This document shows positions 52,184 to 63,222 of a DNA stretch of 64,000 nt, in pieces; within the stretch, counting starts at the first letter, position 1; each line of letters begins with the position of its first letter. Source of the stretch: Liolophura sinensis (taxonomy: Eukaryota > Mollusca > Polyplacophora > Chitonida > Chitonidae); assembly GCF_032854445.1 (NCBI RefSeq), contig NC_088305.1:6203606-6267605 (forward strand). Reading direction: 5' to 3'. The position numbers and the translations under genes were made by a program. The notes beneath the pieces were generated by a model. The model saw only the letters and a program-made list of their open reading frames with translations. It was not told the origin of the DNA and ran no database searches.

Positions 52184-55100
52184 GTAAGTGGGGTTACAGA
52201 CCCCCCCCCCCCCGCTCTGGACATCTCCCCCCCCCCCCCGACATTTTTCCCTCTGGACAATTTCCTCTCCTGGACATTTTCCCCTCCTGGACATTTTCCC
52301 CTCCCTATATATCTACATGTATATGTGATCAGTGGGAAATGTAAATATGATCTAAGTCAGGTGTGGCGTTAAACATGAAGGCGATAGTGCAGCGACTGGT
52401 TAATGTATAATGGCTCGGGCGGGACGGCTTACTTGCCTTCGGTGCGTCGTCTCAGTAAAGCCGCACTAGATAAAAGAGCGGTGGAAATCATTCCTGCGAC
52501 AAGAAGGCCGGTACATAGGCCTACACCCTAAGGATTCCTTCGTCGTCATATGACTGAAAAATTGTTGAGTACGACGTTAAACACCAAGCACTCACGCATT
52601 CACTCTGAGTGAGGTGTCTTGTAATGAATAGCCCAGGGGGTCAAAACAGGTGTTTTTTTTTAACATTCACAAAATTCAGGTAGTTGTTTTCATAACCAGG
52701 TAGTTGTTTTCATATGGTGAAGATATTATGTTGATAATCAAAATGGAACTTCCCATAATAATGCTGGATGTCATCATATGAAAGGACAAAATGCATATGC
52801 ATGGTACATAAAACCATTCAGTGAAAACTCTACAGTGAAGAAAAATACAGTGGACAGAAGAAAAAGGAAATATTGTGATAAAGGCTTAATGAATAGATCT
52901 GTATTCTGTAGAATCTGTAGTAAGCTGTGTCAAGTCATTAAGCTTTACACTTAGGCTAATCAGTTCTTTGTCAAGGAATGAACTCAAAAGTCAGGTAGTC
53001 GTTTTATTTGCATTGCTGGTTTACCCTTCAGAGACAGTAATAATTGAATAAGAAAAGAAAAAGGTAGCTATACCATAGGAATAAATACTAAAAGTCGCAC
53101 TGCACTGTGCAGTGGCCACAGTGTTGTGTAGCAATCACACAGTACTGTGCAATAGACAGAGAGTGTTGTGTAGCAATCACACAGTACTGTGCAATGGGAA
53201 CAGAGTGTTGTGTAGCAATCACACAGTACTGTGCAATGACCACAGAGTGTTGTGTAGCAATCACATAGTAATGTGCCATGACCACAGAGTGTTGTGTAGC
53301 TATCACATAGTGCTATGCAATAGCCACAGTGTGTTTTGTAGCAATCACGCAGTGCTGTGCAATAGCCACAGATTGTTTTGTAGCAATCACACAGTACTGT
53401 GCCATGGCCACAGAGTGTTGTGTAGCAATCATACAGTAGTGTGCAGTGGTCACAGAGTGTTTTGTAACAATCACACAGTGCTGTGCAGTAGCCACAGAGT
53501 GTTTTGTAGCAATCATACAGTACTGTGCCATGGCCACAGAGTGTTGTGTAGCAATCACACAGTACTGTGCAATAGCCAGAGAGTTTTGTGTAGCAATCAC
53601 ACAGCATTGTGCAATGACCACAAAGTGTTGTGTAGCAGTCGCAATCAGAGAGTGTTGCGCATCAAGTACACAGTAGTATAATCCAACAATCACATAAAGC
53701 AATGCCCAATCACACAGTGCTATGCAGTAGCCACAGAGAGTTGTGCATCAAGGACACACTAATATGCAACAATCAGATAAAACAATGATCAATCGTACAG
53801 AACTGGCTCTGCTGTGTTTTTTCCACCTTTTACAAGGAGTATCATTATGCATGTGAAGGAGGTGAAAAATCGCATTTTATTAGACATGCATAAATACTAT
53901 GTTTTGGTATTTATTTTTGTAATAGGGTGGAAAACATTCCGATGAAAAATTATATATGCAGTTCCTTGACGTGACTGAATGAATGGAGACTTGATCATCT
54001 GTTGGTTTTCAGCTGATGGAGATGGTGTTTGAGATGACCAGTGTTCTGTGGTTCCCTCCGTCCCCATTCCAGACACGAGTCTGCGCCCTCTACATGCTGT
54101 ATGGCCTCTACTGCACCCAGCCCTGTCAGCCACGTGTCAAGGTGAAATGAAAACAATTCAAAATCAAGCTTAAAATGAGTAAAACAAGAACATTATGTTT
54201 TTAATTATTGGTGTTAAACATTGGAAACTAATATATTTTAAAATTGTAGACGTTGCGCTACAATCCATTTTTGACGTAACTGTGGCTCAAGGTCCTGCTT
54301 CAGGCTAGCGCCACCTCATGAGATTACAAAATATGCAGCGTCCCCATGCTTTGTGTGTAATTTTGAAAATCAGAAGGAATCAACAAAGTGAATGATAGTT
54401 ATACCGTTTTGGAATGGACCTGAAAGAGCATGGTGCGGTCGCTGTGAGTTCAAGCCCAGCTGATGCTGGCTTCCTCTCTGGCCGTATGTGGGACGGTCTG
54501 TCAGCAACCTGCAGATGGTTGTGGGTTTCCCCTGGGCTCTGCCCGGTTTCCACCCACCATAATGCTTGCCGCCGACGTATAAGTGAAATATTCTTGAATA
54601 CGGCGTAAAATACCAATCAAATAAATAAATCAAATAAATCAAAGAGCATGGTTGTTTGTTTATCAGATACGACTGACTGCATCCCAGTGGACTCAGGTCT
54701 TGAATTTCATGAAGACGTTGGAAGAACAGCATCATCTTGACGTCATTTTCATTCTCAACAAGCTACGAGCCATACATGCTTTTCACTTCGTAGCCACCAA
54801 GAATGAGGTAATTTTTGCCTTGATTTTCTCTGTACAATTCTTATCTGTCCTATGGCTACAGCCAATTTCCATATTAAATGATATTACTATTTGAGTGAAC
54901 AAGAGAGGCATCATGGTACCAGTATCTGAATGGAGGTGCTTCAAACAGCACATTATCGACTTGTATTCATCCTCAAAAGATGAATAAAACTATAAAAGAT
55001 TACAAATGAGGGCAGTGCAGTCGACTGAAAATAAGACATGATTTATGACTTATTCAACTTGAATGTACATGTCCATTTTCTTAAGGTTGGATTATAATTT

Positions 55101-58100
55101 ATGAATACTGGTTGTGTTTATTACTGGTCATGTAGCCAACTCTAATTTTCGAATAGTGCACAAGTCAAATGCCGTAATTGTCATGTTAGTTTTAGGAAAA
55201 AGAAGTGTGCCTTACTGTCAGTGTGTTCATTTAGTGGCCTGTGTCCCATATTATGGCTTTCTTTTCTGACTCTCTCAGATCATTCTCCCCAACTCAGTAA
55301 TGTGTATGTTTGCTCTTGACGCAGCATTTCCCCCAGAGTAAGGAGGCAGAGCCAGAGTCAGACCGCTCTAAGGACCCCATGAAGGAGGTGGAAGAGAGCT
55401 TAATTAGGGACATCATTAATGCTGATCTGCTGGAGGTAAGTGTGAAGTATCAGTCAACAATGCATGCATCTGGATTGTGAATGATTAGTTGATTGATCGA
55501 TTGATTGGTTTTTAATAATAATCAAGATTGTTTTCAATTATATGATGGCCTGTATTGGACTGAAATAAATTCCAAATTCATAAATACAAATTGAGTCATC
55601 TTTATGAGTGGATGAGACTGGGGTGTCCGAGTAAAACCACCGCCCTTTGACAGATTCCTGACAAACCTCTCCACCAAACAAGATCAGGATTAGAACATAC
55701 AACCTCATACTGTATGCACTTGTATGTATACATCACATGTGGAAAAGTTTGTCAGTAGCTTGCCATAGGTCAGTGTGTTTTACCCGAGGCTCTCCAGTTT
55801 GCTCCAGCAAGTTGAAGTCCAGCTCTTGCTGACTTCCTGTCTGGCCGTACGTGGCAAGGTCTGCAGCAGCCTGCGAATGGTCGTGGGTTTCCCCCGGGCT
55901 CTGCCCAGTTTCCTCCTACCATAATCGTATAAGTGAAATATTCTTGAGACGGTGTAAAACACCAATCAAATAATAAATCTTAACACTCATAATCTTTGTA
56001 ATCATGTAATTATTTTATGGCTGAAATACTGCCAATATAGCATTAAATGCATTCATTCCTACATCTCTTTCATGGATCTGTTTTTCTTTTGGTAGCAAAT
56101 AGAAGCCCTGCACACACAGTATTACAATGTGAAATGTTCACTGGCAGGCCCTGGAGCGGAGCAGCCCGACCGATCCCTGAATCTCCTGAATGGTAACATC
56201 ATCCTCAACATCAAAAAGTAAGCACAGCACATACCAGGATGTTCGTGCATGCGTCCACAGCAACCCCTTTGTAGGGTAGATGTAACAGTAGTCCTCAGTA
56301 TTGATATAGAAGAATTTTAAGAAAGGTCGCAATTGTTACTGTTTTGACAGTACAGGAAATGTTCTCAAATCTCCAAATTTTTTTATATATCTAGAACACA
56401 GCTAATAAGGGAAAGATAAACTATGCTGTATGCAGCATAAAGATATTTATCTCCGTTTTTTCTAAAAACAATACTAAAGTACTGAAGTATTAAAAGATAT
56501 AAGAGGAAGATGGAATCTTAACCCTTGAAAATTTAACACAAGCTGCTGTTTGGTGTGGTTTAAGTGAAAGAGTTATGTTTTTTGTATTTACTGGTGTTTG
56601 GGGGTGGGGTGGTGTGGGGGGGGGGGGGTTTGTTAAGTAAGATTTTCTTCTGATTATGCTTAATTCTCTGCTGAGAATCTGTTTAATGTCACATCTTCGT
56701 GTTCATTCATCTGTGTTCATTAATTTCCAGTATTTTACAGAGATTTGAGGGAAGACGTAAGGCTAGATATCAGGTGAGATAACCATCACAAAATTCCTCT
56801 ATATTTACCTTGTGACTGCCCGTTTTATGTGAGTTGATGTTAGTGTGGAAAATTCTTGAATTCTCATTATTTTGAATTTTGTCAAGTTTTATGTGTACCG
56901 ATATCTTATCATTTATGACAGCACACTGCTTGCCTGTCAACTGCTTCGTCAGTGTTATTCTGGCTGTGGAATCAGTTACTTCCAATTTGGGATATTTATT
57001 CACTAATTACAGTCAGCCAAATTAATGCACATCTCAGATTTGTAAATCATCAGTTGTTCAATCTGACATTCTTCTACATGTACCATATTACTTTTTAAAT
57101 TAATCAAATGAAATTATCTTTTGCCAGAACCCAGGCCACTCATCATCAGGAGACAGTAGCGAGTCTGATCCAGAATTTAAACTTGTACGTATATTTTTGT
57201 TATCAAAGGCCCATAACTCCATGAGGGGAAATACATTAGTTACAAGTTGCATTCATTTAGTGTGTGAGAGAGGCAATTCATGCTTTACTGGGCCATACGC
57301 GTGAAGGTCTGACAGCAACCTGCTGACGGTCGTGGGTTTCTCCTATGCTCTGCCCGGTTTCCACCCACCATAATGCTGGCCACCGTTGTATAAGTGAAAT
57401 ATTCTTGAGTTAGGCATAAAACACCAATCAAATAAATAAATAAATCATTATTGGGCCACACGAAGTCATTTTAAATGAGTGTACCCTTTAGGTGTAGCAT
57501 TGAGCATGTGTGCAAAATACTGGTATTAAAATGTAAACAAAATTGTTCGCTTACAGCTGAATGTTGCAAAGATGTGGGTAGTGTTTGTTGTTTGTTTATA
57601 TCTGTGCTATTCCAGAAATCTATGTGGTTTTTACACGTATGAGGGTCGGTGGTCTGTGTTTTCAGATTGAAGTTGGTAGGACAACCAAACTTAGTCCTGT
57701 TAGCCATAGCTGAGCCTCTTACGACTCAAGGACAAGCTGGCAAATAAGACTAAATGTGTAGTGTAACTATATTTATTTACATGTATTTATATATTTGATT
57801 GGAGTTTTACGTCACTGTAGCAAATAATATGTGTATATTTCATTACGTGCTGCCTCAGCTGTGAATTGATTCGGAGAGAGGTTATCATGTGTCTGTTTGT
57901 TGGGTTTTTTTTTGTCACAAGAAAACAGAATCGGTGGGCAGCAAGCGTAAGAGGATAAGGAATCGTGCCTACGAGCAGGTAACAACCTCTGCCAAGTTTG
58001 CTCGTCCGGGCCCTGTGTCTGCCTCGGATGATTCTGGAAGCCCCCAAAAAAGCAAAGGAAAGGGAACTCGTAGAGGCAGAACGAAGGGAAAGAGGAAGCG

Positions 58101-61100
58101 AGGCTCTGCACAGATGTCAGATGAAGAAGAAAATGCAGTGGTCAGTCCTGAGGCAGAACGTAAGCTGTTCATTTACTCAACATCTTCTACAGGTCGAGAG
58201 TAAGTGAATGGTAGTGGAATGTCCTGCTAACAGGGTACTGGTGGTGAGATAGAGTCCAGCTAATAGTTTGCCAGTGGTGAGCTAGGGTCATGCTGATAGT
58301 TTGCCATTGGTGAGCTAGGTTCATGCTGATAGATTGGCAGTGATGAACTAGGGTCATGTTCATAGATTGCTAGTGGTGAACTAGGGTCATGCTGATAGAT
58401 TGGCAGTGGTGAGCTAGGGTCATGCTGATAGATTGCCAGTGGTGAGCTAGAGTCATGCTGATACATTGCAAGTGGTGAGCTTGAGTCATGCTGATAGTTT
58501 ACCAGTGGCGAGCTAGAGTCACACTGATAGTTTGTCAGTGATGAGCTAGGGTCATGCTGACAGTTTGTCATTGGTGAGCCAGGTTCATGCTGATAGCTTG
58601 TCAGTGGTGAGCTAGGGTCATGCTGATAGTTTGTCAGTGGTGAGCTAGGTTCATGCTGATAGATTGCCAATGATGAACTAGGGTCATGTCGATGCATTGC
58701 TAGTGGTAGACTGGGGTCATGCTGACAGTTTGTCTTTGGTGAACCAGGTTCATGCTGATAGCTTGTCAGTGGTGAGCTAGGGTCATGCTGATAGTTTGCC
58801 ATTGGTGAGCTAGGTTCATGCTGATAGATTGCCAGTGATGAACTAGGGTAATGTTCATAGATTGCTAGTGGTGAACTAGGGTCATGCTGATAGATTGGCA
58901 GTGGTGAGCCAGGGTCATGCTGATACATTGCAAGTGGTGAGCTTGAGTCATGCTGATAGTTTACCAGTGGTGAGCTAGAGTCATGCTGATAGTTTGTCAG
59001 TGATGAGCTAGGGTCATGCTGACAGTTTGTCATTGGTGAGCCAGGTTCATGCTGATAACTTGTCAGTGGTGAGCTAGGGTCATGCTGATAGTTTGTCAGT
59101 GGTGAGCTAGGTTCATGCTGATAGATTGCCAATGATGAACTAGGGTCATGCTGATAGATTGGCAGTGGTGACCTAGAGTCATGCTGATAGTTTACCAGTG
59201 GTGAGCTAGGGTCATGCTGATACATTGCAAGTGGTGAGCTTGAGTCATGCTGATAGTTTGTCAGTGATGAGCTAGGGTCATGCTGACAGTTTGTCATTGG
59301 TGAGCCAGGTTCATGCTGATAGCTTGTCAGTGGTGAGCTAGGGTCATGCTGATAGATTGCCATTGGTGAGCTAGGTTCATGCTGATAGATTGGCAGTGAT
59401 GAACTAGGGTAATGTTCATAGATTGCTAGTGGTGAACTAGGGTCATGCTGATAGATTGGCAGTGGTGAGCTAGGGTCATGCTGATAGTTTACCAGTGTTG
59501 AGCCAGGGTCATGCTGATAGTCTGTTAGTGGTGAGCTAAGTTCATGTTGATAGATTGCCAGTGATGAACTAGGGTCATGTTAGTAATTGCCAGAGGGGGG
59601 CTAGGGTCATGCTGATAGATGGCGAGTGGCGAGCTGGGGTCATGCCAATAGATTGCCATTGGTAAGCTAGGGCTATGCTGATAGTTTGTCAGTGGTGAGC
59701 TCAGGTCATGCTAATAGATTGCCAATAATCTAATAAGCTAGCCATGTTGATAGATTTCCAGTTGTAGACTAGGCTCATGCTGATGGATTGGCAATGGTGA
59801 GCTAGGTTCATGCTGATAGATTGCTAATGGTGGGCTAGGGTCATGCTGATAGATTGCCAGTGGTGAGCTAGGGTCATGCTGATAGATTGCCAGTGGTGAG
59901 CTAGGGTCATGCTGACAGATTGCCAGTGGTGAGCTAGGGTCATGCTGACAGATGGCCAGTGGCAGGCTAGGGTCATGCTGATGGATTGCCAGTGGTGAGC
60001 AAGAGCCATGCTGATAGATTGCCAGTGGTGAGTGTGAGCTTGAGTCATCCTGATAGATTGCCAGTGGTGAGCTAGGGTCATGTTGATAGATTTCCAGTGG
60101 TGAACTAGGGTCATGCTGATGGATTGCCAGTAGTCAGCTAGGGTCATGCTGATAGATGGCCAGTGGTGGGCTAGGGTCATGCTGATGGATTGCCAGTGGT
60201 GAGCTAGGGCCATGCCGATAGATTGCCAGTGGTGGTCTAGGGTCATGCTGATGGATTACCAGTAGTGATCTAAGGTCATGCTGATAGATTGCCAGTGATG
60301 GGCTAGGGTCATGCTGATAGATTGGCAGTGGTTAGCGTGAGCTAGGGTCATGCTGATAGATGGCCAGTGGTGGGCTTGGGTCAAGCTGATGGATTGCCAG
60401 TGGTGAGCTTGGCCCATGCTGATAGATTGCCAGTGGTGGGCTAGGGTCATGCTGATGGATTACCAGTAGTGAGCTAGGGTCATGCTGATAGATTGCCATT
60501 GGTGAACTAGGGTCATGTTGATAGATTGCCATTGGTGAACTAGGGTCATGTTGATAGATTGCTAGTGGTGGACTAGGGCCATATTGATAGATTGCCAGTG
60601 GTGAGCTTGAGTCATGCTGATAGTTTGCCAGTGGTGAGCTAGAGTCATGCTGATGGATTGCCAGTGGTGAGCTTGAGTCATGCTGATAGCTTGCCAGTGG
60701 TGAGCTAGAGCCATGCTGATAGTTTGCCAGGTGTGAGCTAGAGTCATGCTAGTAGTTTGCCCGTGGTGAGCTAGGGTCATGCTAATAGTTTGCTCATGGT
60801 GAGCTGGATTCATGCTGATAGTTTGCTAGTGGTGAGCTAGAATCATGCTGACAGTTTGCCATTGGTGAGCTAGTCATGCTAATAGTTTGCCAGGTGTGAG
60901 CTAGAGTCATGCTAATAGTTTGCCCGTGGTGAGCTAGAATCATGCTGATAGTTTTCTAGTGGTGAGCTGGTCATGCTAATAGTTTGCCAGTGGTGGGCTA
61001 GAGTCATGCTGATTGTTTGCCAGTGGTGAGCTGGAGTCATGCTAATAGAGTTACTTACACAAATTATTTTAAATGTATGCTCGAAGATACGAATAATGCA

Positions 61101-62157
61101 GTAGTGTATGATTTCCACATACTCTTGTGGAGTGCCTGTGTGAAAAGATTCACCCCTCCTTCCACATAATCTTGTTGAGCGCCTGTGTGAAAAGATTCAC
61201 CCCTCTTTTCACATACTCCAGTAGAGTGTCTGTGTGAAAAGAATAGGAGCCTAATAGTTTGTGTCATGAATGTAATTTCTGCTGATGCTTTTTCTTGGTA
61301 ATGATGTACATTTTCGTAATGTTGAGAAGATCAAACATTGCATTTGTTCAACTGATTTTTGAGGGGTTTTTTTTTTGTAGAATTACCAGGAGAGAGAGAG
61401 GTAGGCACGGAAATGTTACATATGCCAACTCTGGTCTCTGCTGACGAAAACATATCTGGTATGTGGACTCATATGTACAAGGTCTACTTGTTTATAGCTC
61501 CTAGCAATGTAATGCTTTCTTTGTGATATCTGTTCCTTTGTGTGTGTAGCAGTCCCTCTTCTATTTTGATGTGTGAGTGGGATTTGCTGATATCTTCAAA
61601 ACTAACTTGAGGAGAATCTTGAATCTGGTTACATTGCAAGACCTCACATCAAGCCAAAAACAACCTTATCCATGCTTAAGTCTTTCATATTTTGTGTTCA
61701 TTTCATGATCCTCCTGGTTTTCATGCAATTACTGCTCTAAACAAATTTTTCACATTTAGTGATTTCTTTGATTCTGATTGAACTGTCAAATATTTAAAAG
61801 GGTGTATGTTACTCCTGAATTTTACTCTATTTATCATCTGCTAATGTTCAGTAATTTAATATATATTTTACAGATATTTTTCCTAAATGTAGGTAAAGTT
61901 ATTGGGATTTTGCTTATATCTTCACAGAGAAAAAGAGCAAAGGAACCAAGAAATCTCCAAGTGCAAAGCAAAGGAAGAAAGCGGAATCAAATTCCAAACA
62001 GACCAAATGTCCTAAGGTGGCATTGAAAGGAAGTAAATCGCTTGGGAAAAAGAAGCAGGGCAAACCAAGTTGTTCACCGTCAAAGTCTAAAAAGGCTTCA
62101 GCATCAGGGACACAAAGAAAGCAACAAAATCAAAATGATGCCCAGAGTTTGAAATAA
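51995..62157 (+). CDS. SNAPC1: SNAPC1 (SNAP43), complete 10-exon gene
   Basis: Subunit of the snRNA-activating protein complex (SNAPc), which binds the proximal sequence element of U1-U6-type snRNA promoters and recruits TBP for RNA polymerase II or III. Exon lengths 189, 129, 141, 111, 122, 43, 57, 238, 78 and 230 keep frame and give 445 residues. The N-terminal 150 residues match SNAP43: FSATDCVRYEVFAEIWREMK, FQTRVCALYMLYGLYCTQPC and LNKLRAIHAFHFVATKNE; NIKNILQRFEG near residue 230 also matches. The C-terminal half is a basic, Ser/Lys-rich tail, as in vertebrates. The donor used at exon 8 is the main uncertainty. Confidence 0.93.
52200..52300. repeat. Poly-C and C/T-rich tract
   Basis: Two C homopolymers of 13-14 bases, then repeats of ctggacattttcccctc, just inside SNAPC1 intron 1. 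Confidence 0.85.
52378..52606 (+). mobile_element. SINE family B
   Basis: Body (ctagataaaagagcggtgga, aaggattccttcgtcgtcat) and tail (gaaaaattgttgagtacgac, gttaaacaccaagcactcac). The 5' head is degraded. Confidence 0.82.
53100..53725. repeat. 42-bp minisatellite in SNAPC1 intron 1
   Basis: About 14 units of 42 bases (gagtgttgtgtagcaatcac, acagtactgtgcaat). 42 is a multiple of three, so Cys-rich frames stay open on both strands (53068-53607 minus, 53112-53681 plus). Not genes. Confidence 0.94.
54013..54141 (+). CDS. SNAPC1: SNAPC1 exon 2
   Basis: 43 codons: LMEMVFEMTSVLWFPPSPFQ, then TRVCALYMLYGLYCTQPCQP. The LYMLYGLY block is a SNAP43 hallmark. Donor GTGAAA. Confidence 0.95.
54425..54638 (+). 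mobile_element. SINE family A
   Basis: Body and tail (ggccgtatgtgggacggtct, gaaatattcttgaatacggc, aaataaataaat), ending about 30 bases before SNAPC1 exon 3. Confidence 0.82.
54667..54807 (+). CDS. SNAPC1: SNAPC1 exon 3
   Basis: 47 codons: IRLTASQWTQVLNFMKTLEE, then LDVIFILNKLRAIHAFHFVA. Donor GTAATT. Confidence 0.95.
55325..55435 (+). CDS. SNAPC1: SNAPC1 exon 4
   Basis: 37 codons: HFPQSKEAEPESDRSKDPMK, EVEESLIRDIINADLLE. Acceptor gacgcag, donor GTAAGT. Confidence 0.93.
55790..55978 (+). mobile_element. SINE family A
   Basis: Contains ggccgtacgtggcaaggtct, tgggtttcccccgggctctg and gaaatattcttgagacggtg. SNAPC1 intron 4. Confidence 0.8.
56096..56217 (+). CDS. SNAPC1: SNAPC1 exon 5
   Basis: QIEALHTQYYNVKCSLAGPG, EQPDRSLNLLNGNIILNIK, ending in phase 2 at a GTAAGC donor. 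Confidence 0.92.
56731..56773 (+). CDS. SNAPC1: SNAPC1 exon 6 (43 bp)
   Basis: Short exon completing NIKN and encoding ILQRFEGRRKARYQ. Acceptor atttccag, donor GTGAGA. Confidence 0.9.
57128..57184 (+). CDS. SNAPC1: SNAPC1 exon 7 (57 bp)
   Basis: 19 codons, NPGHSSSGDSSESDPEFKL, an acidic/Ser patch. Acceptor tttgccag, donor GTACGT. In phase, so skipping would be tolerated. Confidence 0.85.
57288..57446 (+). mobile_element. SINE family A, 5'-truncated
   Basis: Contains cagcaacctgctgacggtcg, gaaatattcttgagttaggc and (aaat)n. SNAPC1 intron 7. Confidence 0.8.
57922..58159 (+). CDS. SNAPC1: SNAPC1 exon 8 (basic tail)
   Basis: KTESVGSKRKRIRNRAYEQV to SPEAE, with many Lys/Arg runs. The GTAAGC donor at 58160 gives the phase that lets exons 9 and 10 read through to the stop. 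Reading on instead gives a stop (TAA) at about 58201. Confidence 0.75.
58205..61045. repeat. 33-bp minisatellite, 2.8 kb, in SNAPC1 intron 8
   Basis: About 86 units of 33 bases (gccagtggtgagctagggtc, atgctgatag). The 11-codon period keeps minus-strand frames open (367 codons at 58260-59363). A variant ccaggttcatgctgatagct recurs near 58,580, 58,745, 59,041 and 59,304, spaced 5, 9 and 8 units apart. Confidence 0.96.
61110..61250. repeat. Three-unit 49-bp repeat
   Basis: Three imperfect units containing gcctgtgtgaaaagattcac, just after the 33-bp array. Confidence 0.8.
61381..61458 (+). CDS. SNAPC1: SNAPC1 exon 9
   Basis: LPGEREVGTEMLHMPTLVSA, DENIS, between a poly-T/TTGTAG acceptor and a GTATGT donor, phase 1 at both ends. 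Confidence 0.75.
61928..62157 (+). CDS. SNAPC1: SNAPC1 exon 10 and stop
   Basis: EKKSKGTKKSPSAKQRKKAE to QNQNDAQSLK, very Lys/Ser-rich. Acceptor cttcacag, stop TAA at 62155. Confidence 0.85.
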
Positions 62158-62361
62158 TTATACTGATGTTAGTGTTTTATGATGATTTGCGCATTTTGTT
62201 TGGATTAATTCAAAATTCCAAAAATTCCATAATGTGAAGGAAACAGCTTGTCCTGTTATCATGGGAGTGGCCGAATTCGACAATCGCTGACAAATTGCAC
62301 CATTTACGTTTCATTTGGCGTTCAACACCAATTCACTGCCACAGGTTAGTAAGACTGTGGC

Positions 62362-62605
62362 TTGATTTATTTATCTGATTATTTGTGGGGACTAGCTATA
62401 TTCAAGAATATTTCACTTATATAACGGCGACCGTCATTAAACCAGGCAAAGCCCTGGGGAAAGCCACGATCATCCGCAGGTTGCTGGATGACCTTTCCAT
62501 GTACGTCCGGAGAGGAAGCCAGCATGAGATAAACTTGAACTCACAGTGGGAAGCCTCTGAATCATTTCGCTGCGCTAAGCACTAAGTCACGGAGGACTCA
62601 ACAAC
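62362..62605 (-). mobile_element. SINE family A, reverse
   Basis: Tail first (caagaatatttcacttatat), body (cgatcatccgcaggttgctg, gagaggaagccagcatgaga), head in reverse (gctaagcactaagtcacgga). Confidence 0.8.
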
Positions 62606-62904
62606 GGCTTTAAGCCAAGGTATCATACCTCTACTTAAGAGCCTAGGTACCTCAGAGTGCATTGACAGCGGTGGTGATGTAAGGGGAGGCTACTATGTAA
62701 AGAATTTTTATATTATTTTCAAAGTAGTCTCCCTTGGATTGAGACATGATCGGGGTTGCGGCATCGACTGTAAAACTTCATGATGATTAACCCCTTCCTT
62801 CACAGTGTTGTTTATGGCCTGATCTGTATCCCTTCAATAGTCGACAGTGACCCGAATAGCCGCTGAGCATTCAGGAATTCAATACTTGGTCAAGTCACAC
62901 CTAA

Positions 62905-63222
62905 GACCTTAAAAGAGGAAGTTGTAGTTGAAATTGAAAGGAAGTGCAAGGACTAGTTGACCCGTATCAGTATAATTACTCGGGTGGGGCAGTGAAGCAA
63001 CTCTAAATGAAAGACTGTCCTGCAACAAAGAGGCACATTACATGCACTCTAAGGACCCCTTCGTCGTCATATGATTGAAAACTTGTTAAACGACGTTAAA
63101 CCCCATGCACTCACTCTCTCATTACACCTACAGTATAAGGACCCCTTCGTCATCGTATGATTGAAAACTTGTTAAACGACGTTAAACCCCATGCACTCAC
63201 TCTCTCATTACACCTACAGTAT
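62905..63222 (+). mobile_element. SINE family B with duplicated 3' end
   Basis: Body (gacccgtatcagtataatta, gtcctgcaacaaagaggcac) and tail (gaaaacttgttaaacgacgt, taaaccccatgcactcactc). The last 86 bp are repeated: aaggaccccttcgtc at 63,051 and 63,137. Confidence 0.8.

Noticed and set aside
51875-52294. 139-codon minus-strand frame overlapping SNAPC1 exon 1
   Set aside because: Antisense shadow of exon 1 and the C-rich tract.
53068-53681. Cys-rich repeat frames on both strands, resembling a Cys-rich secreted or metal-binding protein
   Set aside because: 42-bp minisatellite in SNAPC1 intron 1; no signal peptide or splice context.
58260-59363. 367-codon minus-strand frame with a YQHDPSSPL repeat, resembling a structural repeat protein
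   Set aside because: It is the 33-bp minisatellite read in one of its open frames, inside a SNAPC1 intron and on the opposite strand.
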